The notes under the pieces were generated by a model. That model ran no database searches, was not told the DNA's origin, and saw only the letters and a list, made by a program, of their open reading frames with translations. Source: Geodermatophilus obscurus DSM 43160 (lineage in GTDB: Bacteria; Actinomycetota; Actinomycetes; Mycobacteriales; Geodermatophilaceae). Taken from it: a stretch of DNA of 64,000 bases. Shown one piece after another: positions 17,854 through 26,214 of this stretch; within the stretch, counting starts at the first letter, position 1, and every line of letters begins with the position of its first letter. Both the position numbers and the translations under genes were made by a program. The stretch lies in NCBI RefSeq assembly GCF_000025345.1, contig NC_013757.1, positions 1,240,001 to 1,304,000 of the forward strand, written 5' to 3'.

Positions 17854-20244
17854 TCACGGGAAGGCTGCCCAGCGGCCGTCCGCTCCCCTGCGGAAGACGA
17901 CCGTCGGGTCGGCGAAGAGCACGACCCTCTCGGTATAGGTGACGACCACGCGGTCGAACCTGCACGGGTCGGGGTGCTCGGTCTGCGCCCCGTCGTGACG
18001 GATCATCTCGAAGCGGTAGGTGTAGCGCGGGTCGAGGTGGCGGGTCGACACCGCGCAGGCGTCCGCGAGATCCGGATCGTCCGCCCGCGCGAGCTGGAAC
18101 GAAAGCACCGCCCACCTCACCTTGTCCTCGTGCGCCACCGCTCCGAGCGCGCCGTAGACCATTGCCATGGTGAGGGTCCGCGCGATGTAGTCGTCGACCG
18201 TGGTCTGCGAGATCACCGAGCTGTCGAAGCGGTTCGCGAGGGCAGCCTCCACGTAGTCGCCGTAGGCAAGAGCCCGGTAGTCGACGGTCTTTGTAGCGGG
18301 GTCGTGCTGGGGCCCCTCGATCCCGTCCCACGGGTCGCCACCGGCCAGGCCGATCACCTTGTCGATCAGGGGCGTCGCCGTTGCGTAGCGCGGTCCCGGC
18401 GCGAACGTGCGGGTGACGTCCGGGGCGACAGCGGGCCAGAACGAGCTGAGTGCGGCGCACAGCATGCTGTCCTCGGCGAACGGTGATCCGAGACCGTAGT
18501 TGTTCAAAAACGTGACGCCGGGCTGAACGCCGTCGTCGGTCGCGGTCTCCGGCGTGCGGTCGAAGGACACGTCCCAGCCGGGCGCGAAGACCCCGGCGGC
18601 GCCGTCGGAGAGCATCGAGGCCCGCGCGCCGCTCGGCCAGTCCAGGCGGGCCTGGTCCCCGAGCCCGGACCCGTGAGCGCCGACGATCGCCGTCATGGTC
18701 TCGTCGGTCGGGTCGAAGGGGGCGGCGAGTTCGAGATTCGCGGCGACGCGCTGGGCAGAGAGCGGCTCGGGCCGGCCTGGGTTCCGAGGCCAGATCGTGG
18801 ACAGGAGCTCGGGCGGCGCCGACTGATCCGTCCAACGCACGAGGTCGCTCTGGCGCACGGCGGGGAAGTAGTCGGGGCTGGCAACGATGGAGTACGCCGG
18901 GATCCGCCGTGGGATCTCCAGCGCGAGGGCGCTGCACTCGGCCTCGATCCACCCGTCACCGGTGTGGTCGACGTAGTGGCGCGCGCGGTAGCCACCCGCG
19001 CGTACTCTGTCGCGCACCCCCGGCGCCGCGTTGAGGTTCTCCTCGCCCGTGTCCGTCACGACGTGCCGCGCATGGAGGTACTCGGGTGCCGCCCGCCCGC
19101 CATGGGGACGAGGGAGCAGATTCAGGCTCGACTGGTAGATCGACCAGTTCTGGGCGGTCGGGGTCGATCCGGGGACGACGAAGGTGAGGGGCGCGCCCTG
19201 GTAGGTTGCAGGCTCGACGAGCCGGCTCCGGTGTACGGGCGTCAGCAGCCAGCTGCCGTCGGTCGGATGCGTCGAGAACTCGGCGATGCCCTCGCGCAGC
19301 ACGAACGGCGGTTCGCTGAGATCGGGTTCCTGCCAGCCCCCGTCGTGGCCGAATCCGCTGAAGAACAGGTGCGCCCGGCGGATCTTCTCGTTGACGTGCT
19401 GGGCGGCCAGGCGAACCTCGAGGTCGTGACCCCGCAGGCACTCCGGACCGTCGAACAGCTTGTGGAGTGGAAGCCAGAAGCGGCGTTCCGCATCGCCCTC
19501 GGCGGACTCGACGAAGTGCATCGGCCCGTGCTGTCCCTTCCGCCCCGGGGTCAGCGCGGCGATGTACGCCGCGTAGCGGCACGGTTGGACGGCGACGGCC
19601 GTGCCGTCCCCGTCGACGGTCGGCAGATATCCGCGCTCCGCGGGCCGGTATCTCGGAGCGACGGTGCCGATCCTGGCGACGCCCGTGCGCGAGAAACACA
19701 TGTCGGCGTGCCGGCGGTGGACGGTGTCCTCCCCGGGGCGGTACTCGGCCGCGAAGACGACGATCGCCAGCGGAGCGTCGTCCGCTCGGGCCCGCAGGTC
19801 CTCGATCGACGGGGGCGAGGACCCGAAGACGTAGTTCTCGACGATCTCGATCTCGGCCGGGGTCGGGAACTCCGTGATCTCCATCATCCTGTTCCCGTCT
19901 CGGTAGCCGCGGACCGCGGGCGAGGCCAGCGCGTGAAACAGCAGGCTGAGTGCGGGCCGGCCGGGCTCGATGCCACGCACCCCCTCGAGCGCGAAGTCGC
20001 CGAAGCCGGGCTGCGTGCGGTCCACGGCGGGCAATGCACGCGACAGCTCCGCTGCGAGGTCTCCCGCAACCAGGTCCAGCCCGTGCCGCCGCAACAGCTC
20101 GGCCCACCCCGCACCCGCCAGGCGGTCGCAGACGGCCCGGACGGAGCTGATGAGGTGGGCGCCGGCCGTCGTCGGCGCGGCGAGGCGGAAGTCCGGCACG
20201 CCGCCCGACGGTTGGTGTCCTGAAGGTGAACTGGAGCGCGGCAC
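17854..20244 (-). CDS. Large protein of unknown family in the copper/flavin operon
   Basis: A 796-residue protein with no signal peptide or membrane segments; I do not recognise the family. The N-terminal ~110 residues look helical (DFALEGVRGIEPGRPALSLL, FPTPAEIEIVENYVFGSSPP). The middle has MCFSRTGVARIG and PCRYAAYIAALTPGRKGQHG. The C-terminal third contains LNNYGLGSPFAEDSMLCAAL, SSFWPAVAPDVTRTF and GGDPWDGIEGP, which look like a conserved core. Size, a Cys followed 43 residues later by Trp, and a flavoprotein immediately downstream recall LodA/LodB quinone-cofactor oxidases. But the classical LodA motif around the modified Cys is absent, so I do not claim that identity. GTG 20244 follows GGGAGG; its stop overlaps the flavoprotein start. 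Confidence 0.8.
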   Translation of the reverse strand: MPRSSSPSGHQPSGGVPDFRLAAPTTAGAHLISSVRAVCDRLAGAGWAELLRRHGLDLVAGDLAAELSRALPAVDRTQPGFGDFALEGVRGIEPGRPALSLLFHALASPAVRGYRDGNRMMEITEFPTPAEIEIVENYVFGSSPPSIEDLRARADDAPLAIVVFAAEYRPGEDTVHRRHADMCFSRTGVARIGTVAPRYRPAERGYLPTVDGDGTAVAVQPCRYAAYIAALTPGRKGQHGPMHFVESAEGDAERRFWLPLHKLFDGPECLRGHDLEVRLAAQHVNEKIRRAHLFFSGFGHDGGWQEPDLSEPPFVLREGIAEFSTHPTDGSWLLTPVHRSRLVEPATYQGAPLTFVVPGSTPTAQNWSIYQSSLNLLPRPHGGRAAPEYLHARHVVTDTGEENLNAAPGVRDRVRAGGYRARHYVDHTGDGWIEAECSALALEIPRRIPAYSIVASPDYFPAVRQSDLVRWTDQSAPPELLSTIWPRNPGRPEPLSAQRVAANLELAAPFDPTDETMTAIVGAHGSGLGDQARLDWPSGARASMLSDGAAGVFAPGWDVSFDRTPETATDDGVQPGVTFLNNYGLGSPFAEDSMLCAALSSFWPAVAPDVTRTFAPGPRYATATPLIDKVIGLAGGDPWDGIEGPQHDPATKTVDYRALAYGDYVEAALANRFDSSVISQTTVDDYIARTLTMAMVYGALGAVAHEDKVRWAVLSFQLARADDPDLADACAVSTRHLDPRYTYRFEMIRHDGAQTEHPDPCRFDRVVVTYTERVVLFADPTVVFRRGADGRWAAFP

Positions 20245-20291
20245 GGGACCTCCCGGTGCTCGTGGTAGTTCCTCGGTGGGTTACGGCGATG

Positions 20292-20582
20292 TCATGGGTG
20301 GCGGGCTCGCACGTGCAGCCGCCCGTCCGGCTCCATCACGAGGTCGTAGGTCCAGGGGACCTCCGACCCGTCGTCCTGCCGTTGCACGATGACCAACTCG
20401 ACCATCGGCGGACGCGTCTTCACCACGCCGGGCAGCACCTGCGCTCGGATGACGTCGTCCTCGCGTTCCAGGGCCGCGGTCAGCTCCTCGAGCGGGCGAA
20501 CCCGGCCGAGGGCCCCGGCGAGGCGTTCGTCGAGGCGCCCGGACGGCTGGGCGGGGACCTCCCGGTTGCGTGGAGGCGGCAT
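20292..20582 (-). CDS. Small hypothetical protein of the operon
   Basis: A 96-residue protein between the trypsin-like and 796-residue genes. The C-terminal part (VKTRPPMVELVIVQRQDDGS, YDLVMEPDGRLHVRARHP) reads like a β-rich small domain; the N-terminal part is helical (LEELTAALEREDDVIRAQVL). The family is unknown. It starts 7 bases after the protease stop and is followed 47 bases later by the next gene, so it is cotranscribed. It could be an accessory or inhibitor, but nothing in the sequence decides this. Confidence 0.6.
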   Translation of the reverse strand: MPPPRNREVPAQPSGRLDERLAGALGRVRPLEELTAALEREDDVIRAQVLPGVVKTRPPMVELVIVQRQDDGSEVPWTYDLVMEPDGRLHVRARHP

Positions 20583-20589
20583 GTCTGGG

Positions 20590-22065
20590 TCAGCGTTTGA
20601 AATAGGTCAGTGAGGGGTCTGGTCGTCCGACGAAGCAGATCGACCTGAACCGGTAGCGCAAGACGTAGCTGAGAGCCTGTCGAGCCTCGGCCTGCGAGGT
20701 GCCGAAGTCGAGGATCCAGTGATCGCCGTCGACGAGCTTCCACCGGCCGCCGACCAGCTGCACCTCGACGTTGTCGGTGTCGAACTCGACGACGTCCTCA
20801 CCTGCCAGCGAACCCTGCGGGGCCTGCCCGTTGACAAGGTAGAACTCCATCGACGGCTGCGGCCGTCCCACGAAGCACTGCGTGTTGAACCCGTAGTGCT
20901 GCATCACCTCGAGCGCCTGCTCGGCCTCGGACTTGCTGTCGGCGAAGTCGAGCAGCCACATCCCGTCGACTTCGATCTTCCAGCGTCCGCCCGCCTCGAC
21001 GACCTGCGCGTGCCCGAGGTCGAAGGGGATGAAGTCGTGGTCGTTGGCGGGCACAAGTTCCGCGAACTCGGTCGCCCTCGTCACGTCCTCGCCACGGCAC
21101 CCGCTCGCCGGGCAGACGTTCGAGCGCTGGCAACCGTCGACGGGGACGTAGTCGGTCTCACCGCGCACGAGGATGCCCTCCACCACGTGCGACGCGCTGT
21201 CGTAAACTGGTGAGCCCGAGTTGCCGCCGTAGGTGTCGAGGTTCGCGACGAAGTACCGGTTCGGGCTGCTGTCGCGGACGGCGGCGCCGCCCGCGACCTT
21301 CTTCGGTAGTCCCGACGGGTGGCCGATAACGTGGACGGCGGTGCCGTCCGCGGTCTTCCCGCTGCGTCGCACGGAGAGGTAGCCGTGGTTCAGCACGGGC
21401 CGGTCCAGTTGCACGACGCACCAGTCGGTTCCCTCCGTGCCGATGGCCCGGCCGAGGATGCGCCGCCCCGTGTAGATCTCGCCGTCCGTGATGCGGGTGA
21501 CGGCCGTGCCGGCGTCCTGCATCTCGTAGCCGAAGACGAACCGGGCGTCGGCCAGGTCTGCGGTGTCGATGCAGTGCGCGGCGGTCACGACGATGCTCGG
21601 GTCGACCAGGAAACCGGAGCAGAAGGCGATGGTGGGCTGATCCCGGAACGGCTCCGTGGAGCAGAGTCCGTACGCCGCGCCCAGGGTCTCGCCGTTGAGC
21701 GTCGAGGTGCCGTCGCCGTTCGCGGTGATGTCCGACCGGTTGACGATCGCCACGACGCCGTCCGCGTCGCGGCGTAGAGCGGCGTCCGAGACCTGGTACA
21801 CGTCCAGTCGGTCGTCTACGCCGTAGATTACCTTCTGGACGGCCTTGAGCGCGTCGGCGATGTCCGCGCTCGAGGCGTCGGCGAGACGGGGGTCGGGTCC
21901 GCGCGGAACGGCTGCGCGAACCGGCCGCGCGGGCGATCCGCATCCGCACGGCGACGTGGAGGCCGCGTCGGCCTCCTTCGCTCCGGTCCCGTCTGCGGCG
22001 GCGCGGACCCTCAACTCCTCCAGGAGTTGCTCGTGGTCCAGTCGGCGCAGTTCTTCTGCGTTCAC
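20590..22065 (-). CDS. Trypsin-like serine protease with duplicated C-terminal domain
   Basis: A 491-residue protein. After an Ala/Arg-rich lead (about 100 residues, no signal peptide) comes a chymotrypsin-fold domain with the full triad: His in VVTAAHCID, Asp in GTDWCVVQLDRPV and Ser in YGGNSGSPVYD. The C-terminus holds two copies of a ~65-residue module: FDLGHAQVVEAGGRWKIEVD…WLLDFADSKSEAEQALEVM…FVGRP and FDTDNVEVQLVGGRWKLVDG…WILDFGTSQAEARQALSYVL…FVGRP. I know this W-K-v-D-G…DFG…A-x-x-A-l…CFVGRP pattern only as a repeat of unknown role; it may bind a partner. GTG 22065 follows GGAGG at 5 bases. Confidence 0.82.
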   Translation of the reverse strand: MNAEELRRLDHEQLLEELRVRAAADGTGAKEADAASTSPCGCGSPARPVRAAVPRGPDPRLADASSADIADALKAVQKVIYGVDDRLDVYQVSDAALRRDADGVVAIVNRSDITANGDGTSTLNGETLGAAYGLCSTEPFRDQPTIAFCSGFLVDPSIVVTAAHCIDTADLADARFVFGYEMQDAGTAVTRITDGEIYTGRRILGRAIGTEGTDWCVVQLDRPVLNHGYLSVRRSGKTADGTAVHVIGHPSGLPKKVAGGAAVRDSSPNRYFVANLDTYGGNSGSPVYDSASHVVEGILVRGETDYVPVDGCQRSNVCPASGCRGEDVTRATEFAELVPANDHDFIPFDLGHAQVVEAGGRWKIEVDGMWLLDFADSKSEAEQALEVMQHYGFNTQCFVGRPQPSMEFYLVNGQAPQGSLAGEDVVEFDTDNVEVQLVGGRWKLVDGDHWILDFGTSQAEARQALSYVLRYRFRSICFVGRPDPSLTYFKR

Positions 22066-22172
22066 GGATCCTCCGATTCCGATGTCACACGGTTCAGGCG
22101 AGATGCTCGAAAGGGGTTCCTCGTCGAGGCCGGCCCATCCTGATGAGTTCGTTGAGAGCGGCGGCATGCGCA

Positions 22173-23768
22173 CTAGTGCGGATCGTCCGCGAGTTCAGCG
22201 CCGGCGAGCCAGTGCGCGAACGAGGTGAGTTCTGGCCCGGGGACCACCGGCCCGGTGAGGCGCGCCGCGGCCGCGTCGGCAGTCTGCGACTCCGGACGCG
22301 TGGCGGCCCGCTGGACGACTTCAAGGACGGCCAGCATCTCGGCGATTTGCTTCTCCTCGTCGCCGCCGTGTCCGCCGTGTCCGCCGTGTCCGCCGTGGTC
22401 CCACCAGTCCGGCTGGTCGAACGGCGTCGCGGTGGCCACCCAGTCGCCCTGCTCGAACCAGTCGACGCCCTTGTGCACGCGCCGCCGCACCGCGGCGGGG
22501 TGGGCCGCCTCGTGGGCTCGGAACCAGTCGTCGATGCGGTCGTCGACCCAGCCGTGGAGGCGCCAGAACACCGGGTTCACGTGCGAGGAGTAGAAGTCGC
22601 CGAGCCAGTCGTTGCGCGGGTCGTCCCACTTCACGTCGAGGTCGAAGTCCTCGCGCCCGCCGAGGGCGCCCGTGACGGGATCGCGCGGGACCGACGCCCA
22701 GCGCAGGTGCATCTGGTTGTGGATCGTGAACTCCAGCAGATTGCCCAGCGCGCCCAGACTCAGCGAGGCCAGGTAGCGCGGCGAGCGGAAGATCCGCTCG
22801 TGCGGGCGCATCACCGAGCCGAAGAACTGCGGCGACTTCAGGAAGACGGTGCCGGGTCGCTGAGCCGGATCGAAGAGCGACAAATACTCCCGAGTGGCGG
22901 GCGGCACCGCTGAGCCCGACGACGCGGGGTCGTAGGCGAGGACGCGCCGGCCGGCATCTGCGGAATCGGGCCGGGGCGTGTACGCGAACTGCGCCGTGTC
23001 CGGCCCCGGCAGTGTGGTCCAGCCGGTCGGGGCCGGGACCTCCGCTTCCGCGTAGACCCCCCGCACCATCGCGATCATCCGCCGGTGCATGAAGAGGAAG
23101 TCCTCGCCGGCGCCGCCGACGAGGTCGAGCCCGCCCTGCTGCATGAGCGGCGGACGTTCCACGCCCCAGTTCAGCTGCGTGACGGCGTCGCGGTCCTTCT
23201 GGTCCAGGGTGCTCCACCAGGCGTTGCGGAGCGTGTGCCAGACGGTGTGGTGCAGCCGGTGCAGCCGACCGGCGAGCATCGTCCGCGCCGGCTCGATCAG
23301 ACCGACGCCCGGCATATCGCGCGGCTCGACGAACGGCCGCTTGACCGCCACGAAGCTGGCGGTGGCCCCCGCCTTCGCCGTCTGTCCGCCGCTCCCGTGG
23401 TCCTGCGACCGCACGACACTCCCCGTGAGCGCGAGTCGCTGGTCGACCGCGCCCGGCATCGCGGGCGCCACCTCGCCCTCGTAGTCGTAGACGAAGTCGA
23501 ACACGTCCGTATCGCTCCTGCCCTGTCCCGTGAACCGGAGCCGGACCGGGTGCCAGTCCACCACCCGCCCCGACAGGTCGAGAAAGCTCTGCTCCGGCGA
23601 GCCCGGCTCCGCCGGGAAGGCCAAGGTGCCTCCGACCGTCCCGTCGGTGCGCACCAGGAGGTGGACCTCCGCCTCGGCGAAGCGGATTGCGTTGAAGTCC
23701 CCGACCGGGTCCGGCCGGTTCAGCAGGCTCCGGTAGGTGTAGACCCCGGTCACCTCGTCGGCGTCCAC
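22173..23768 (-). CDS. Tyrosinase-like type 3 copper protein
   Basis: A 531-residue protein with signs of a tyrosinase/PvdP-like dinuclear copper site. CuA: LHRLHHTVWHTLRN, then FLFMHRRMIAMV. CuB: LLEFTIHNQMHLRW, with the His-x3-His pair, and HVNPVFWRLHGWVDDRIDDW, the usual N-P-x-F-W-x-x-H-x-x-x-D-x-x-x-x-x-W segment. About 190 N-terminal residues form a β-rich domain (FAEAEVHLLVRTDGTVGGTL), as in the pyoverdine tyrosinase PvdP. A His/Gly repeat (HGGHGGHGGHGG) precedes the C-terminal helices and may help load copper. No signal peptide is seen. GTG 23768 follows AGGAGAGG and lies 10 bases after the stop of the preceding small gene. It should oxidise phenols or a Tyr in a protein partner. Confidence 0.65.
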   Translation of the reverse strand: MDADEVTGVYTYRSLLNRPDPVGDFNAIRFAEAEVHLLVRTDGTVGGTLAFPAEPGSPEQSFLDLSGRVVDWHPVRLRFTGQGRSDTDVFDFVYDYEGEVAPAMPGAVDQRLALTGSVVRSQDHGSGGQTAKAGATASFVAVKRPFVEPRDMPGVGLIEPARTMLAGRLHRLHHTVWHTLRNAWWSTLDQKDRDAVTQLNWGVERPPLMQQGGLDLVGGAGEDFLFMHRRMIAMVRGVYAEAEVPAPTGWTTLPGPDTAQFAYTPRPDSADAGRRVLAYDPASSGSAVPPATREYLSLFDPAQRPGTVFLKSPQFFGSVMRPHERIFRSPRYLASLSLGALGNLLEFTIHNQMHLRWASVPRDPVTGALGGREDFDLDVKWDDPRNDWLGDFYSSHVNPVFWRLHGWVDDRIDDWFRAHEAAHPAAVRRRVHKGVDWFEQGDWVATATPFDQPDWWDHGGHGGHGGHGGDEEKQIAEMLAVLEVVQRAATRPESQTADAAAARLTGPVVPGPELTSFAHWLAGAELADDPH

Positions 23769-23778
23769 GATCCTCTCC

Positions 23779-24018
23779 TCACCGTGCACCGACGGCCACG
23801 TGGCCGTCGGTGGCGGCCTGGGACGCATCCTCGATGCGGCCGAGCGTGAACCCGAGGGCGAAGCCCCGGATCCGGCCGATGTCCTGGGCGGCCCCTTCCT
23901 CCGCGATCAGCGTCCACGGTCCCTCCCTGCCCAGCGGATCTCGGGCGTCATGCCTCTCAGGGACCGCGGGATCGCGCTGGAACCGGACGATGAGCTGGGG
24001 CTCCTCGTGGACGTTCAC
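23779..24018 (-). CDS. Small hypothetical protein, first gene of the copper/flavin operon
   Basis: A 79-residue protein (VNVHEEPQLIVRFQRDPAVP, WTLIAEEGAAQDIGRIRGFA, LGFTLGRIEDASQAATDGHV). GTG 24018 has a clear AGGAG 6 bases upstream, and the stop is 10 bases before the tyrosinase-like gene, so it leads the operon. The sequence alternates β and helical stretches and has no membrane segment; I do not recognise the family. The direct-repeat array at 24181–24220 lies about 165 bases upstream and points towards it. Confidence 0.65.
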   Translation of the reverse strand: MNVHEEPQLIVRFQRDPAVPERHDARDPLGREGPWTLIAEEGAAQDIGRIRGFALGFTLGRIEDASQAATDGHVAVGAR

Positions 24019-24177
24019 GTCGACTCCTGTGGGTGCAGGTCGGGCATCGGGCGAGGCGCTGAGGTGGTGCTGGACCGCGCGAGCGGTGAGGGACGCAGGT
24101 GAAGTCCTCGCACTCGGGCGACCTGTGCTCAGGAAATCTGGGGGCGAGGACCGGACCGCGCAGACCTCTCGCCATCA

Positions 24178-24220
24178 CTGTGCAACCGAACCGTCACCGG
24201 CCCATCACCGTGCCGTCACG
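24178..24220 (-). promoter_or_regulatory. 11-bp-spaced heptamer array (site C), copper/flavin operon promoter
   Basis: On the minus strand CGTGACG (24220–24214), GGTGATG (24209–24203) and GGTGACG (24198–24192) repeat every 11 bp; a weak fourth copy GGTTGCA sits in phase at 24187–24181. CACAGT follows 9 bases after the third heptamer. The array faces the operon beginning at 24018. Confidence 0.65.
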
Positions 24221-24340
24221 GCGGGCTGGACCGACGAGAGGCCGGTGGGAGTACGCATGGCTCTGGTGCGTTCCCGCGGGTCTGGCGCGGTGTGGGTGAT
24301 GTCTGCGCTGGCGTCGTCCCCAAGTGCCGAGACCATTCGG

Positions 24341-24605
24341 TGACCTCGGGTCGGGACGTGCTGGAGGGCATCACTTTCGTGGTCTCGTCGGCATCGACTG
24401 GGCGGAGCTGTTGACCCCACGGGGCTGGGGGCCCCGCGCTGACCAAAACCGCCCCGGCCCGACTCGCGATCACTCGCCGCTGTGCCGGACGCGGGATGTG
24501 GCCCGAGCGCGCGCCGTTGCCAGGCTGTGGCTGACCTCTTCGTCCGTCTCGGCGGTGCTGGACGCGACCTCGTCAAGAGCGTGGACTGGTCCAGGGCCAT
24601 CGCGT
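24341..24605 (+). pseudogene. IS5-family transposase N-terminal relic
   Basis: Scattered in-order pieces of an IS5 transposase are visible on the plus strand: RDVLEGITFVVSS, then in another frame GIDWAELLTPRGWG, then near 24565–24600 GRDLVKSVDWSRA. They parallel the relic at 6.7–7.0 kb (TVLEGIAFVLSAGIG, SRASLDSV). Several indels are needed. The matching C-terminal half may be the fragment at 26.2–26.6 kb, on the far side of the IS3 insertion. Confidence 0.45.
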
Positions 24606-24901
24606 GGCCTTTCTCCTGAGTGTTCCTTGGCGGGTTCACGCAGAAGCTTCACGCGGTGTCTCCTCGCTTCTCGGTACCACGCCGACGAGCTCAGAGCCTC
24701 CGACCAGCTACACCACTTCCAGGGACGTCACCCCCGGCAAGCGCTCACACCCGTCGTCCGCACGGTTGGTGCGAACAGGCGGTTCGGGGCGTCCCTGACG
24801 CTCATTCCTCGACAACCGGGCGTTCCTCTCAAGCCGCCCTCAGGGCGAAGTGAACCGCCCCGGCGAGTCCGGGGACTCCAGTCCTTGAGGAGGATGGAGT
24901 C

Positions 24902-25231
24902 ATGGCAGGACGCCACGGGCAGTACCCACCGGAGTTGCGGGAGCGGGCGGTGCGGCTGGTCGCCGAGTGCCGCGCCGATCACGACTCGGAGTGGGACGCG
25001 ATGCGCTCGGTCGCCCAGAAGCTGGGCATCGGTACCACCGAGACGGTGCGCAAGTGGGTCCGCCGGGCCGAGGTCGACGCCGGGGCCCGCCCAGGCGTGA
25101 CCAGCGAGGAATCCGCGGAGCTGCGCCGGCTGAAGGCCGAGGTCAAAGAATTGCGCCGGGCCAATGAGATCCTCAGGGCGGCGGCGGGTTTCTTCGCGGC
25201 CGAGCTCGACCGGCCACACCGGAGCTTGTGA
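24902..25231 (+). CDS. IS3-family transposase OrfA
   Basis: A 109-residue HTH protein: PPELRERAVRLVAECRADHD, VAQKLGIGTTETVRKWVRRA, then a leucine-zipper-like C-terminus, ELRRLKAEVKELRRANEILR, ending [16 protein letters not shown] 24902 follows GGAGGATGGAGTC. OrfA normally shifts -1 near its 3' end to make the OrfAB transposase. Confidence 0.9.
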   Translation: MAGRHGQYPPELRERAVRLVAECRADHDSEWDAMRSVAQKLGIGTTETVRKWVRRAEVDAGARPGVTSEESAELRRLKAEVKELRRANEILRAAAGFFAAELDRPHRSL

Positions 25232-25301
25232 GGTTCGTGGCTGAGCACGCCGACCGGCGCACGGTCGACGGGCTGCGCGGGGGGTCGAGCCGATCTGCCG
25301 C

Positions 25302-26168
25302 GTGCTCACCGAGCACGGAACGCCGATTGCTCCCAGCACCTTCTACGACGCCCGCGACCGCAGCTGCGCCCGCGCGGAGCGAGACACCGGCCTCAAGGAC
25401 GAGATTCGGCGGATGCATCAGGCCAACTACGGCGTCTACGGCGCCCGCAAGGTCTGGCTCGCGCTCAACCGCGAGGGCATGCCGGTGGCCCGCTGCACCG
25501 TCGAGCGGCTCATGCGCCAGCTCGGCCTCGAAGGCGCTCGCCGCGGCCGCAGGCATCGCACCACGATCGCCGACCCGGGTGCGCCACGGCCGGCCGACCT
25601 GGTGCAACGCCGTTTCTCTCCGGCGCGACCCGATGCCGTGTGGGTCGCCGATTTCACCTACGTGGCGACCTGGTCGGGCACCGTCTACGTCGCCTTCGTC
25701 CTCGACGCGCACTCTCGCCGGATTCTGGGCTGGCGGGCGGCCACCTCGATGCGCACCGAGCTGGTGCTCGAGGCACTCGAGCAGGCGATCTGGACCCGCA
25801 CCCAAGAAGGCGTGGACGACCTGTCCGGGCTCGTGTGTCACCACGACGCCGGGTCGCAATACACCTCGATTGCGTTCACCGAGCGGCTCGCGGCCGCCGG
25901 CGTCGCACCCAGCGTCGGCACCGTCGGCGACGCGCTGGACAACGCCCTGGCCGAGAGCCAGATCGGGCTGTTCAAGACCGAGCTGATCCACCGCCGCGGG
26001 CCCTGGAGGAACGTCGACGACGTCGAGTTGGCCACCCTGGAATGGGTCGACTGGCACAACAACCGGCGGCTGCACACCGCCTGCCACGACCTCACCCCGG
26101 TCGAGTACGAACAGGTCTTCTACGGACAACACCCCGCCCAGCAGGCGGTCGGGGTCTCAACACCGTGA
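25302..26168 (+). CDS. IS3-family transposase OrfB (probable 1-base deletion upstream)
   Basis: The frame carries the IS3 integrase core: HTH_21 segment (YGVYGARKVWLALNREGMPV), catalytic Asp in [13 protein letters not shown], second Asp at VCHHDAGSQYTSIAF, and Glu in DALDNALAESQIGLFKTELI. The proper N-terminus of OrfB, FVAEHADRRTVDGLR, lies in a different frame (25233–25277). It joins this one only if a T is restored in the G-run near 25280, giving CGC TGG GGG GTC as in relatives. So OrfAB is likely dead in this copy. Otherwise the sequence is complete to the stop. Confidence 0.85.
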   Translation: MLTEHGTPIAPSTFYDARDRSCARAERDTGLKDEIRRMHQANYGVYGARKVWLALNREGMPVARCTVERLMRQLGLEGARRGRRHRTTIADPGAPRPADLVQRRFSPARPDAVWVADFTYVATWSGTVYVAFVLDAHSRRILGWRAATSMRTELVLEALEQAIWTRTQEGVDDLSGLVCHHDAGSQYTSIAFTERLAAAGVAPSVGTVGDALDNALAESQIGLFKTELIHRRGPWRNVDDVELATLEWVDWHNNRRLHTACHDLTPVEYEQVFYGQHPAQQAVGVSTP

Positions 26169-26214
26169 GTCTCCGGACTCGCCGGGGCGGTTCAAAGGCG
26201 TGCTTGGTGTGACA

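Larger units (their letters stand above)
15784..17857 (-). pseudogene. FAD-dependent oxidoreductase (halogenase/hydroxylase fold) interrupted by IS5
   Basis: The N-terminal part (17857–17527) has the Rossmann FAD motif LVVVGGGPAGTAAAICAAQAG, then ERAVFPRPRPGETLHPGVG. The C-terminal part (16499–15784) has FVIDATGANGCLRWALGLGV and the second FAD motif LLAGDAAFVLDPASSHGV. Excising the IS (16503–17523) and one copy of the TCA duplication rejoins DVLDVILL to RRAERLGAVILQPV in frame. So the ancestral gene was intact, about 350 residues, and only the insertion breaks it. Its GTG overlaps the stop of the upstream 796-residue gene (GTGA). Members of this fold oxidise aromatic substrates or modify peptide residues; here the partner may be the upstream protein or a tyrosinase product. 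Confidence 0.8.
24851..26194 (+). mobile_element. IS3-family insertion sequence
   Basis: A 1344-bp element with imperfect terminal inverted repeats starting TGAACCGCCCCGGCGAGTCC at the left; the right end is the reverse complement with one mismatch over about 28 bases. AAG is duplicated at 24848–24850 and 26195–26197. It carries orfA and orfB in the usual arrangement. A base seems missing in orfB near 25280, so the copy is probably inactive. It lies within an older IS5 relic. Confidence 0.9.

Noticed and set aside
17854..20244. LodA/GoxA-type tryptophylquinone oxidase identity for the 796-residue protein
   Set aside because: Size and the neighbouring flavoprotein fit, and Cys/Trp residues occur in the C-terminal third, but the conserved motif around the LodA cross-linked Cys (A-L-E-x-C with downstream P-G) is not present. 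Kept as unknown.
22370..22400. Short CCGCCGTGT direct repeats as a CRISPR or regulatory array
   Set aside because: They encode the His/Gly repeat inside the tyrosinase-like protein; too short and without spacers.
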